Assembly: GCA_021464245.1 (NCBI GenBank) | Contig: JADCRB010000020.1 | Coordinates: 122,721-186,720 of the forward strand | DNA: 64,000 nucleotides | Reading direction: 5' to 3' | Origin: Carallia brachiata | Taxonomy: Eukaryota > Streptophyta > Magnoliopsida > Malpighiales > Rhizophoraceae | Shown here: one piece after another, positions 31,334 through 42,309 of the stretch | Layout: each line of letters begins with the position of its first letter | How positions within the stretch are numbered: the stretch's first letter is position 1 | The notes under the pieces: model-generated | Database searches by the model: none | Told to the model about the DNA's origin: nothing | The model's input: only the letters and a program-made list of their open reading frames with translations | Position numbers and translations under genes: made by a program

Positions 31334-32217
31334 TGTAACGGATAAATTCGAGCCTGTAACAGTTATACTCAAAAACACAAAAACAAATTACAGAAAAAAA
31401 ATTTAAAATTTATGCGGGTTTGATCTCTGAGTAAATCCTCCGATTAATGCTTCTGTGTAATTTAGTCAAGGGCCGTGAAGGCTTAATCTTGACCGAGAGA
31501 TGTTGAATTTCCACAGTGTGAACTTAAACTGTAGAAAATGGATCCCACTGAGGGCCGAGGCTTGATCTCAAGTGGATTAGTTGAACTCCGGTGAGGGCCG
31601 TAGGAGGCTTGATCCCACTCGGACTGGATGGACTTCGGTGAGGGCCATAAGAGGTTTGATCCCACTCGAATTGATTGGACTCCGGTGAGGACCGTAAGAG
31701 GCTTGATCCCACTCGAACTGGATGGACTCCGGTGAGAGCCGTAGGAGGCTTGATCCCACTCGTATATTTAAGATTTTAATATCTTGGATTTTTGATCTAG
31801 TGGATTGAACTCAGTGGCAGATAGAGAGCATACACCCAAAATATTTAGAGAGAGAAAGAAAGAATGCAAAGCTTTAAAAGAGAGAATTTTGCTTTGCATG
31901 GGATGGATTAAAAGGCTTTGAGGGGTGCCTATTTATAGGATTTTGGGAGAAGATAGAGCCAAAATTATATGACTTGGATCATACATGACAATGGCCCTTT
32001 TAGGTGGTTGATGTTGATATCTTGCATGGCTATCAACTTTGTCAACTTTGAATAATGTGGATCTTACATGTCAAGGGTCCTCTTTAGTGGTTGGATTTTG
32101 ACATTTTACATGGTCACCAACTATATGGAAATTATCATTTTCATATGCATGCACTTGTAACTTTTATGTAGGGCATACATTGATTTTTTTTTTTTTTGTG
32201 ATTTTTTTATGTTTACA
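31334..32217 (-). repeat. Element 1 LTR (right, 5' LTR in element sense)
   Basis: 884 bp from TGTAAC to TTTACA, matching 26988-27875 with scattered substitutions, and followed by GTAAC (32218-32222), the second half of the target duplication. Confidence 0.85.
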
Positions 32218-32222
32218 GTAAC

Positions 32223-32552
32223 ATCTAAGATTTCACAATTTGAGACTATTTGCTACGACTAGCTTAGTTACCAATATATTTATTCGTCTTCTCGAGAGTA
32301 CCTTTTGGAGTCTAATAAATTTGCATTAGTAATTTAATTAATTTAGTATCTAAATGGATTACATTCCCGCATTTTACACGGAATTATTTAATGTGTAAAA
32401 TTATTTTTAAAAGTTATTAAATTTGAACATATTTATACTTCTAAATTTCAAAAGTTAAACTATTAAAAAATTACATGTACTAATGAAGAATGACCAATTA
32501 GAATATGACTAATAACGTAATTTTTCTGCTCTCTCTCCCTTATTTATGTATG

Positions 32553-32587
<35 letters not shown>

Positions 32588-32990
32588 ATGATGTCATTGA
32601 TGCTTGATGATATGAATTCAAGTACAGGGTATCAACCCCAAAGGGAGAAAGGAAAAAAAAAAAGGAAAAAGGAAAAAGGAAACTCTTTCAAAATATATTC
32701 TGAACCGAAAATGATCGAGCCACTTGGAATACTAGAGAATCACCTGCAACCGAACCAGATTCGGAGGTTTCCTTCGACATGATTTTGGTGACTAGTTGTT
32801 AACGGAAGCGCAAATGTATCTTTGAAAACAGTGTATTTATACCTCTTTTAATTTATTTCAATTGCGTCCATTGCATCCACATTCAGTTCACCCTTCCTTT
32901 TGATATATATTATTTCTAGCAATTACAATTTTTTGCCTGACAAAGGAAACTGACGAGAGGCAATTTTTGGATTAAAAAAATAAAAAATAA
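32223..32990. repeat. SPH unit 5 upstream flank with (TA)n
   Basis: Matches 23290-24100 upstream of copy 4. Element 1 is inserted at its left edge. A TA run lies at about 32558-32585. Confidence 0.7.
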
Positions 32991-32992
32991 AA

Positions 32993-33105
32993 CTGAAAAC
33001 CGGATTCCTTAACCCATCCAACGCTTCATAAATGCATATGTTTTTGTTGTTTAAGATATATTTTTTTGAACCATTGTTTAAGATATTCCAAGCTGTATAA
33101 AAAGG
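32993..33105 (+). promoter_or_regulatory. SPH copy 5 promoter with micro-insertion
   Basis: The shared block begins at 32993 and the TATA box (TATAAAAA) is at 33096-33103. Between them TTGTTTAAGATAT occurs twice (33047-33059, 33074-33086) around a 14-bp insert ATTTTTTTGAACCA, absent from copies 1-3. Confidence 0.65.
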
Positions 33106-33148
33106 GAGGAATAATAGCTCAGATGCCTTTTGAAAAAAACCGTGCGCT

Positions 33149-33592
33149 ATGACAAAATCTAAAATCCTTGCAGTTTCCTTTTTGGTATTATGTTTGTGTC
33201 TAAATTCATGTGTAGGCGGTTTCCTAGATAATTTTTTCTGGAGGACGTTTACGATTAACATTATTAATCAGTTACCCAAGAAGAATATTCTTACTGTTAA
33301 TTGCCACTACAAAGACGATGCTAGGAGTCCATACATTATCATTCAACCAAACATACACGTTCTCTTTCAAGGAGAAACATTGGACGGCGCTTTGGCACAG
33401 TGTCAGAGCTTGGTGCAGTTTTAAATGGGGCAACAATCGTGGTGGCATTTACGACGTCTACAAGAAGGCAATCTGGCTTGGTGTCCTGAAGATGAATGCA
33501 AGTGGCTGGTGAAAGGTGATGCAATTTATATGATTAGCACTAGCGATGACCGTCAGTTATATAGATATTATGAGTGGCCAAAATATAAATAA
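33149..33592 (+). pseudogene. S-protein homologue (SPH), copy 5, frameshifted
   Basis: Starts like the others, with signal peptide KILAVSFLVLCLCLNSC and then NCHYKDD. At 33319-33321 two bases are missing compared with copies 2-4 (GACGATGCTAGG versus GACGATGATCTAGG), so the frame shifts and stops at 33422-33424. A second indel near 33455-33475 restores the original frame: DECKWLVKGDAIYMIS and YYEWPKYK with a stop at 33590-33592. It would encode a 91-residue truncated product lacking cysteines 2-4. Promoter and TATA box remain, so it may still be transcribed. Confidence 0.88.
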
Positions 33593-34185
33593 AAAAATAA
33601 AAAAACCAGTATCTTTTCTCAGTGCTCTGCGATTGCTATATGGGAACTTTGTAGCTTGTCTTTTAAGGTATCAATGTTAAACAATGCGTAATTCTTCACG
33701 TGCTTGTGTATGTTAAATAAACGTCGGTCCATTTAACGCCATATGGTATCGGGCTAAATTTATTGTTAGATCGATAACTATTAAAAATTCAAATTTGGGA
33801 TGGTGACAAAAAACCAAATAATTTAAATAATAAAGTAATTACTTTTAAAAAATTAATATCTGCATGGGTCAATAACTTTAGATAACTGTTAATTGATGAG
33901 TTGATAAATGACCTTGTTTCAATCCGCATTTTAAAATAATGTAACAAAAATCACTTACAAGTAACATTTAAGGCTTCTGTCATAATTTTATTGACTGGAG
34001 TAAAGCATTAAATTTAATTTTTTTTAATAAAACTAAAACTTAGATCTGAATGAGTGTTACTTTAAAATTTAAAATATATATACCGTTTGAGATTAATCAA
34101 AAGAAAATTTTTCTTTGGGGAAAAAGTTTTTAAAAAAATCACAAAAAAATATTATTATATTGTACGTGTATAGCAAACATTTCCT
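33593..34185. repeat. SPH unit 5 downstream flank
   Basis: Follows the flank of copy 4 closely (CAGTATCTTTTCTCAGTGCT, TTTAACGCCATATGGTATCG). It ends at the AT-rich element that begins near 34190. Confidence 0.6.
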
Positions 34186-34189
34186 AGGG

Positions 34190-34620
34190 GGTGGTTTGTT
34201 TAGAAAAAAGATTAATGTGAAAATGAGAATCAACTATTTAATTTTCATTCTTATTATTTGTTTTATGAATAATATATTTTTATTCTCTTAAAAAAAGAAA
34301 TGAGATTTCTCATTTTAAAAAAATTATAATTCTGAAGTTCACTATATCAATCAATTTCATTCTCCTCCTAACTATCTCTAACTTTTCAAATTTCTCAACT
34401 TCTCCATGTTTTAATTTTTATATTGTTATTCTATTGCTTTTTGGATTTTATTTATTCATAATAATAATAATAATAATATGTTTTTAATATTATAATAAAA
34501 TTAAATAATTTAAAATTAAGATAATAATTGATTAGTAAATAATAATAATATTTTATAGTTAAAATAATCGTTTATTTATTATTAATAAACTATTTTATAA
34601 TATCTACAATAATATTTTCA

Positions 34621-34668
<48 letters not shown>

Positions 34669-34980
34669 TTATTGTTATTGTTATTGTTATTGTTAATATT
34701 GTCATTACCATTACTACTTATTAATGATAATACGTCATAGTATATAAGTAGAAAAATTTTGAATTTCAAAAATATTTAAATTTATAATTAACAAATGATT
34801 ATTATTATAATCACAATAAAATTTTATGTTAAGATTTTCTTTTTGAATTTTATATTTATGGCTATCTATGAAGTTTATTATTTTTTTTAATTATAATTTT
34901 TAATTTTATTTTTATGGTAATTTGATATTTTTAATTTGATATTTATAATTTTTTTAATTTTACATTACATTTATCTTATA
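34190..34980. mobile_element. AT-rich inverted-repeat element, copy 2 (right end unclear)
   Basis: Left end GGGGGTGGTTTGTTTAG, then TGAGAATCA and long TAATAATAA tracts (34622-34663) like copies 1 and 3. I could not find a matching right end. Confidence 0.4.
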
Positions 34981-34992
34981 TTTATCATGAAC

Positions 34993-35170
34993 AGTAAAAG
35001 TAGAGTACATAGTTGCTGTCTCCACTGCAAATCACCCGATTTGGATCAAAACATTGCTCTGAATTGAAATTGGAGCAAACTGAAGCTACTCTAATATACT
35101 TTGACAATCAGTCCATAATTGCGATCTCCAAAAATCCAACATTGCATGGGAGAACCAAACATTATTTTTT
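34993..35170 (+). pseudogene. Ty1/copia RNase H fragment
   Basis: From 34993 a frame reads [15 protein letters not shown] and, after a frame change, [20 protein letters not shown] then [12 protein letters not shown]. This is the copia-type RNase H core (EAEYxA, YCDNxSAIxxxxNPxxHxRTKH). It is an isolated 180-bp scrap without LTRs, different from the element at 52.8-58.1 kb. Confidence 0.75.
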
Positions 35171-36815
35171 GGAGAAAAAAAAGGTTGTTGTGCTGAAGCT
35201 AATTTGTTGGAAAAATTTCAACATGTAACTATTTTGAAAGCTTTAACAATTTGATTGATTTATTGTATAACGAAAATGATATTAATTTTTTTTACTTGTA
35301 CTTGTAATTTATACTGTTCCAAAATAAATCTAATTTCTTGCAATTCAAAATTTTTTCAATAAATTTCTTCCTATCGTATAACAATACTCTATTTTATAAC
35401 AGATCACCTAGCATGTTGCTGAAGTGGCAATTTTTAATGGAGATGTTTATACTTGTACAAATTATCTAAATTGTTTTTGTGTATTAAAAAAATAACTTAT
35501 TATTATGTAAAAAAAAGAAGCAATAAGATACATTTTTTATCATTTTTATTAATGTGATTATAAAAAATTGATAATTAATTATTTGTTTATAGAAAAAACT
35601 CTAAAACGGTTCCCTTTTAAAAATAATAATAATAACAGATTTTTTTTCTTTTTGTAAATTTATACTATTAGTATATAAATAAAAAAAAAAAGCTAACGCC
35701 CAAAAAGCATGCTCCGCCGCCTGTAATCGGAATAACAACAGCAGCAACAAGAACAAAAACCAGATCTGAACAATGCTGATGATAGATCTTATAACCACAA
35801 ATCAGAAGACGACTATCGTCGTTTCCTCCTCAAGCGGAGCACAAGGCAGCGCCGTCGGAAAACGGTGAAATTTGGGTTTTTATAACATTTTTTTAGACTT
35901 TTTTTTTTTTCCGACAGTTTCTTTGTAAGCGTTCTTGAATCTTCATTCCATTATCCGTTGGCTTTTCAAAAGATTTTTTTTTTTTTATAATGGTTTCGAA
36001 GGATACTGACATGGGGCTTTGACTGAATACTGCAGAGGTATTATTTTGATGAATCTGCAAGAAATCAAAGAAAGGTGAAGCGCTTGTGTTTGACGTTGAA
36101 GACTGAAGATGGTTTTTTTTTTTTTTGTTAAAAACCCAAATATAGATTGTCAGAACAAAAAAAAAGAAAATCGAAAATTTTCCACGACCAAGAAAACAGA
36201 ACGACCAACACATCGGCGATGCCGCCAGAAAGTTTAGCTGGCGGCGGCGGCAAACGGCGTTTTGTAATTTTGATTCTTGGTAAAAATCGGTGAACCTCAG
36301 AAGTAGAAGAAAACAGAGAACGATTCGGCAGGTAAAAATAGAAAATTATAAATTGAATTCTTCGTAATCTCAATTCCAGCCAGAAAGTTGAAAAAAAAAA
36401 AAGAAAAAATTTAAACCACCCCAAAATCCAGATGAACACCGGGTAGAGAGAGAAAATTGAGGAGAGAGAAAATTTTTTGGTTAAAAATAGAATTAAAATT
36501 TAAATAAAATAAAATAAAAAATTACCAGATTAACAAATATTGCTGATATGCCAAGTGACATGTCAAAAATAATCCAAAGCATGACAGTTGATTAGGTGTC
36601 ACGTAAGATAATTATTGATTGAGGATTGTGGATATAAATTGGGGACCGAAAAATAATAGAGGGTAAAATTTAAAAAGAACAAAATAAGTAAAAACGAAAA
36701 AACACATAAATATAGACTGTGAAAATCTTGTCTTAAGCTTTTTATTTTTTTATTTTTTTTCTGTAGAAGCTGTCTGGGCAACCTAAAAGAAATAAAATCA
36801 TAGCCGTCAAATACG
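35171..36815. other. Intergenic DNA with a GC-richer core
   Basis: The stretches 35690-35870 and 36180-36300 are GC-rich with CGGCGG repeats and gene-like text, but no frame carries a domain. The AT-rich surroundings with GACATGTC and GGTGTCACG near 36560-36600 resemble the inverted repeats of the element at 18865, without a convincing partner. Confidence 0.3.
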
Positions 36816-36819
36816 AATA

Positions 36820-37035
36820 TATGATACTTGAATCAACGGTTGTAGCTTCTCTTTGACAAGTCAATCACTCTCCAACCAAGTTCCCACGCCTCACTCACCC
36901 CACCATTATATTTGTTTTTGACAAAATTTAATTTAATTTAACTGAAAATACTGGTTGGTCCCACTTTTCAACACTTTAAGTGGACACTTTGAATAAATCG
37001 CTGTAAAAACTTGACACGTAACATACCTTTTTTTT
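36820..37035. repeat. Segmental duplication of 50.49-50.93 kb
   Basis: ATCAACGGTTG, CAAGTTCCCACGCCTCA and AACACTTTAAGTGGAC are matched in order near 50500-50900. Marks the boundary of the duplicated DUF1218 unit. Confidence 0.6.
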
Positions 37036-37837
37036 TAACATGCACATGCCATAATATATGGTGAATAAAATAGAAAATTATTAGATAATAATAATAAAGT
37101 AATAATAAAAAGTGATATTGATCGTTGTATTGATTAAAATTTTTTAAAAAATTAAATAAATTATTTAATGTTATTAAAAAATAAATAAACTATTAAATAT
37201 TATTAAATAAATTATATTACTAATTTATTAATATGTAAGATTAAGTTATATTAATAAAACTCAATAAAATATTATGTTTTGTTATTGTTCGTTGTAACCT
37301 TTATTTTTTTTTTTAATGAGTACGTTTAATCTACCAAAATACAAGTCCACCTTTTTTGATCCTAATTATATCATTTTATCAAGCAACTATTTGGCCATAG
37401 CCTTTGAGGATTCGAGTCTCAAAGGCTTTATAGAACCCTTAAGAAGACAATGTTGAAAAAACTGAGGAATGTGCAACATAAAACAATGTCCCAATTGGCC
37501 AAACCTATATCGAAAGTCGTAGCAAATGATACATAATATAGAAATCAAAAAAATTACAAAGCAATATCCTATCTACAATAAATGTTGATGATCTCCCTTA
37601 TTGTCATCAATTAATTCCACTTTGTCAAAGTAGTCCTCTCGTACATGGTTAGCTTTAAAAAGCATGGTTAGCCAGCAGAGAGTAGAACAGAAAGAATACA
37701 GAGCACCGCCACCATAAAGTTTCTCAGCAGCAGTGGGACAAGCATCGTCAAATTTGTGGTGAACATTGTATGCCAAGTGAATTTGCTCTGAAATTATTGC
37801 CCATAATAGCAATGCTGCAGCTAATCCTGCTGCTAAC

Positions 37838-38101
37838 CTGCATGCATTTTTTTTGTGCACATCATTGTATTAATATTAGTATTAGTGTGAGAAGGAAAGA
37901 GCAAAAGGAGAGATAATAGTTGAGGTGGTTGGAAGTAATGACTTTTAACTGAAAGACATGATAGAGAGAGAGAGAGAGAGAGAAGGGATGTCGGACTCAT
38001 GTATGAGGCCATCATATAAAAGCACACAAGAATTGAATCACTTGACAAAGCAGGCAGGGAAACCACAGAAGGGAAAGAGTACTGGGGTGTAGTGGGCTCA
38101 C
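37838..38101 (-). other. DUF1218 copy 1 intron 2
   Basis: Donor GTGAGC (38101 downward) and acceptor ATGCATGCAG ending at 37838. Codon phase (TT|G) fits across the junction. It holds a GA-run at about 37966-37982. Confidence 0.6.
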
Positions 38102-38336
38102 AAAGTAACGTAGAAGAAGACGAGATGTCGAGATCCATGGTGCTGTTGAACAAAGCAGACCGAGGAATGGACTTTCCTTCGTAAGGATAGAAAACAGATT
38201 TGTAGCCAGCCATCGTCAAAGCCACGCGAAATGCGAAGGAGATGTAACCAAATAGAACTGAATAAACACATTCGGGCTGATAATAGCATATGAATTCATC
38301 TACTTCTTCTCCTTATATTGTTGTTCCTGCTCGTGG

Positions 38337-39493
38337 CTGCCAAAAGCACAGAAATCCCAACCAACACTCATGATGATGATGATGAAGGGAAATAAAACCA
38401 ACAAAAATAACAAAGGAAATAATAATCACATTGACAACGAAGAGGAAATAGATAAATAAATAAAGTGCAAATACATGGACTGAGAATATAGACAGGATGT
38501 AAATATATTTGGTTCGTGTTGAAGTTAATAATATGACAAATATATTTTTTAATTCAAATTTCTCACCAAAAAATTATTGGGCATGGAACAAGACACAACA
38601 AGCTATCGATTACATTTTTTTATCTGATTGTTACACATTTAATTGCATAATCAATCAATTTTGTTAACATCCAATCATTTTTAGCAGGAAGTTTGAATTT
38701 TCTTAAAAAAGCAACACAAAAAACATACGTGACCCACATTATTAACTCACCTCATCTCTCCTTAGTCCCTTTCTCTCGGTTCATTTATCATTAGAGTGCC
38801 CTTACATGGTAAGAAGATACAACTAAAGGAGGACCAGACGTCACTCAAATTTTTTGCCGAAAATTAAATGATATGCAACCAAAAAAAAATCAAAAGGTGA
38901 AATAATTAAGATAGAATGCGCAACGAGTTATGAAAATATCCAATGATGCTTGGTTATACATCTCTTGTTCTTAGTTGTACATTTTGCTATCCAAATTATA
39001 CAACTAGCTATTTTGAGGAAAAAAAATTTCAAAACCAAAAAAAAAATTATTATATGCTACCAACATTCTCACTAGTCTATAGTCAAATCCTCTAGCCATA
39101 GACTTATTTTGCTATCTTGCTTGAAATAAATAAGAGTCATATTACGTGAATAAAGACGCCATTGTAGTATTTCGTAAGTTTCACAAGATAAAAATCATTA
39201 ATTTCTATAAAAAAAATTAGATTTTCTTTTCTCAAAAAGAACTTATAAGCAACAAAAATTATAAAACATGCAATAAATATAAATGTTATGCAACAAATAT
39301 AAAACTCATTTTCTGATAACTCGTTGCACACATGTTGCACACTTTTATGATCTTTGTTATATATTACATATTTTTTAATGAAAATTTTTATTTTTTTTAA
39401 TTGTTATACATGAATCTTACATACCAAATCACTTTTATCATCCTCTACGTCAATTTTCTCGACACACTAATGTTCTCTTGGAATAATACTTAC
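38337..39493 (-). other. DUF1218 copy 1 intron 1
   Basis: A 1.16-kb AT-rich stretch between the GTAAGT donor at 39493 and the TTTTGGCAG acceptor at 38337. No other gene is seen in it. Confidence 0.55.
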
Positions 39494-39601
39494 ATTCTTG
39501 TTTTGGGCGATGACACCGAAGACGAAGGACCCCACACCTAGAGTGCCGACAATCCTTGCCATCTGCGACAGTTTCGTCCCTGCCATTATTTGCACTATCG
39601 T

Positions 39602-40178
39602 GTTTGGGCTGTGGAGAATTTTATTTTGATATTGATATTATATTCTTTTTTTCCTTTTAATAATAATAATAATAATAAATAATTTTATGATACAATAAAA
39701 CTAAATATTTCTAAACTTATGATAATAATTAAATTATAAATTATAATAATTTTTTATAATTATAATTATCATTTATTTATTAATAATGAATTATTTTGTT
39801 AGTTAAGAAAACACTATTTTTGTTATAATAATAATGATTATTATTAATATGAGTTTTATCATAATTTTTAATTTTATTTTTATGATAATTTAATATTTTT
39901 AATTTGACATTACATTATAATATTTTCTTGTATTTCATAATTTTCAATTTAATACTTATAATTTTTAATTTTAATAATATTTATTTTATTTTTAGCGTGA
40001 CATAAATATTATTATAAATTTAATATTGATTCTAATTCCAAACTAAAACAAACATTTATAGGAGATTTTAATTCCAATTTTGGAGTAAACTAAACATGTT
40101 ACAAAATAAATGATTTTATTTTCGATTCCACTCAATTCTGATTTCGATTGTAGACCATAAACCAAACGCCCCTAAAAT
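39602..40178. mobile_element. AT-rich inverted-repeat element, copy 3
   Basis: Left end GTGTTTGGGCTGTGG, and the right end reads ATAAACCAAACGCCCC, an imperfect inverted pair. The interior of TAATAATAA and TTTAATTTT tracts resembles 12827-13692. The left end is only about 15 bp upstream of the DUF1218 copy 1 start codon, so it replaced that gene's immediate promoter. Confidence 0.5.
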
Positions 40179-40249
40179 TAATGTCTCCTTATTTTAACTA
40201 TTTCATTGTTTTTCGCTTAGCATTTCCCATTCAAACCTGCTTTTATAGA

Positions 40250-40254
40250 CTTTG
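40250..40254. repeat. Target-site duplication of element 2, left
   Basis: CTTTG here and CTTTG at 50067-50071, exact 5-bp copies at both outer edges. Confidence 0.9.
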
Positions 40255-41183
40255 TGTAAAGCGTAAATTTCGAGTTTAAAACAATTAAACTCGAAAATAC
40301 AAAAACAAATTACAAATAAAAATTGTAAAATAAAAGAAAATTTACGTGGGGTCGATCTCCGTAGATCCTCCTATTAGTGTTCCTTTTTTTGACTCCGTCA
40401 AGGGCTGCATGAGCTTGATCTTAACTGAAATAATTTCCACAGCTTTTTCTTGAACTGGGTAGACTGAAACTGGATCTGATTTGAATGTTTTGACTACGGT
40501 TAAAAACCGCAGAGACCAGATCTGAGCCGATCTGGCTTAATTTCACCGAGGGTCGAAGGGACTTGTTCTCGGATGAGTTGCCTGGATTTTGCTGAGGGCC
40601 GTATGAGACTTAATCCCAGCCGGATTTGAAGTAATTTAATATTTTCAGATCTATATTCTCATAAATTCAGATCTAGTGGGATCGGAGAATATAAATCTAA
40701 AAATAACTTTGGATATGGAAACAGCAAATTTTTTGGGCCTTACCCCTGAAATATCTCTCAAAAAGGAGTTAGGAGAATATACTGCAGAGTAAAAGCATGT
40801 AAGAAAAGGAGAAATTTTCTTGAGAGATTTTCAAAATTTTCTTTTTCTCTCAAATTCTCTGAATTTTTCTGTTTACAGATTTGCTGAATCTGTTTTGAAC
40901 TGAGGGGAAGGGGCCTATTTATAGGGTTTTCCCCTCTCGTGTGAAAGCACGCGTGTGAAAGGCATAAGTCGACTTTTCCGTGTGAAAGGCATAAGTTGAC
41001 TTTTCCGTGTGAAAGCACGCGTGAGAAAGGAATAAGTCGACTTTTCTGACTTTTCCGTGTGAAAGCATGCGTGAGAAAGGAATAAGTCGACTTTTCCGTG
41101 TGAAAGCACACATGCGAAAGGAATATGTCGATTATTGACTTTTTTCTTTTTTCTTTTTTCTTTTTTCTTTTTTTATGTTTACA
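40255..41183 (-). repeat. Element 2 LTR (left, 3' LTR in element sense)
   Basis: 929 bp. Its last third has tandem units of GTGTGAAAGCACGCGTGAGA and AAGTCGACTTTTCC (about 40937-41130). The polypurine tract lies just right of 41183. Confidence 0.9.
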
Positions 41184-41199
41184 AATGCCCCCACTTCAA

Positions 41200-41946
41200 G
41201 GGTCGGTAAGGAAGAACTTTGCAGACGTGATCCGCACCGAGTCTTGAAGTCCAGTTTGAAACTTGGAAACGTCCTGATGAACATTGAATCTTGGAGTCTT
41301 CTATCTTTGACCACACCTGCTGTTGTTGGATCGCAATAGGAATCCGATACGATCTTGAGAAAGTTAGCAGTCCAGCCAATATAGAAATTGAAGCCTTGGC
41401 TCCAGGTGCATTCGATCTTCCAGAGCCCGTAAATGATTTTTTATATGTTTTAAAGTTCCAGAGCTCTGGTGAGGATGATCCAGTAGGCAAAGAACTTGAA
41501 CCTCCCCAAGAGGAAGGCCCAGCACTTTGGAACTTTAAGACCTGCGTACAGAGAGACGGGTTATGGTGATGATTCCCGAATCTGCTTCGACGTAAGGAGA
41601 GTAGTCGGAACTTCCCTGCACGTCGCTGCATTTGTAGATCCAGGAGGAGGATCAGAACTTCTCGGCTCGCTGCGATAGATGTGAACTAAGGAGAGTAGTT
41701 GGAACTCCATGACACCGATGGCGTTGGAGAATGAGTTTCGAGGGTTTCTAGGGATCCCTCGAGAAAGACTACTCCTTCTTTTCTTAGCTCGTGCGCCTCC
41801 AACTTCTTGATCAAGAACTTCCTGAGACAAGTGCAGAGACTAACCATTTTCTTTTGAGAAAGAAGAGCTGAGGGGTGAGTATTATAACTCGGGAATGCAA
41901 GATATATATTACGATAAAGGTTTTTTTTTTTTTTTTGAAAAGTCAA
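41200..41946 (-). other. Conserved element segment of unknown function (cargo 2), element 2
   Basis: Frames on the - strand include LEAHELRKEGVVFLEGSLET, GGARAKKRRSSLSRGIPRNP, FSNAIGVMEFQLLSL, GPSSWGGSSSLPTGSSSP and LLTFSRSYRIPIAIQQQQV. Each has a counterpart in element 1 at 27890-28610. It lies downstream of the homeobox in the same sense, so it may be later exons of the captured gene. No domain recognised. Confidence 0.55.
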
Positions 41947-42309
41947 AAAGAAGGTACGCAGAATCGAGTAGGGTCCTCCACGTCCTTTCCTGCATAAGAG
42001 ACAAAAGAGGCAAGCGGCTGACGCGTGTCACGAAAGTCGTTACCGTGTGTGCAGAAGTCGTTGCGTGTGCTGCAGAAGTCGTTGCCGGTGCTGCAGTCGT
42101 TACCGTGTGCTGCCAAAGTCGTTGCACCTTATCTTGTCGGCCGTCCTAGCGGGGCCCAGGAGCTCCAAGTCAAGCTCGGCCTCGTCTGGTGGGCCGATGA
42201 GTTGACATCGCTTTCCGGCTGGTTGATGCTGCCGGAATATTCTGGAAAGAGAGGCAAAGTTTCGCCGGAATGACTCCTTTTGCTAGAAAAATCCTCCTAG
42301 ACTTAAGTA

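Larger units (their letters stand above)
26988..32217 (-). mobile_element. LTR retrotransposon element 1, pol-less relative of element 2
   Basis: A 5.2-kb element bounded by LTRs of 888 and 884 bp that start TGTAAC and end TTTACA. It reads on the - strand: the polypurine tract (GAAGTGGAGGCATT) abuts the left LTR and the likely primer site (GGCACGCTCGGTGGGAC) lies inside the right LTR. The interior aligns with element 2 on both sides but has no RT, RNase H or integrase. It carries the homeobox cargo, the conserved downstream segment, the minisatellite and a short 5' frame. By eye the LTRs differ at about 6% of sites in their first 430 bp, so it is older than element 2. Movement would need enzymes in trans. 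Confidence 0.85.
37573..39586 (-). pseudogene. DUF1218 family membrane protein, copy 1, broken
   Basis: Three exons on the - strand. Exon 1 (39586-39494) encodes MAGTKLSQMARIVGTLGVGS plus FVFGVIAQNKN and ends at a GTAAGT donor. Exon 2 (38336-38102, acceptor TTTTGGCAG, donor TTT|GTGAGC) encodes PRAGTTI, a stop (TAA, 38315-38313), then GEEVDEF and GYISFAF to FYPYEGKSIPRSALF; the frame then shifts before HLVFFYVT. Exon 3 (37837-37573) encodes LAAGLAAALLLWAIISEQIH, NVHHKFDDACPTA and REDYF. This matches plant DUF1218 proteins, four-pass membrane proteins that include the MODIFYING WALL LIGNIN proteins. Splice sites are clean, but one stop and one frameshift make it a likely pseudogene unless splicing avoids them. 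Confidence 0.75.

Noticed and set aside
35400..36620. Possible second long-inverted-repeat element with GC-rich centre
   Set aside because: The flanks share only short text in inverted orientation; I could not align them well enough to call ends.
40758..41113. Cys/His/Phe repeat frames (CFHTEKST-like) in the element 2 LTR and again at 49739-49996
   Set aside because: They come from the tandem GTGTGAAAGCACG unit of the LTR, read in any frame; not zinc fingers.
40920..41130. CRISPR-like spaced repeats
   Set aside because: Tandem LTR repeats in a plant genome, with no unique spacers; the minisatellites at 29625 and 47218 were rejected for the same reason.
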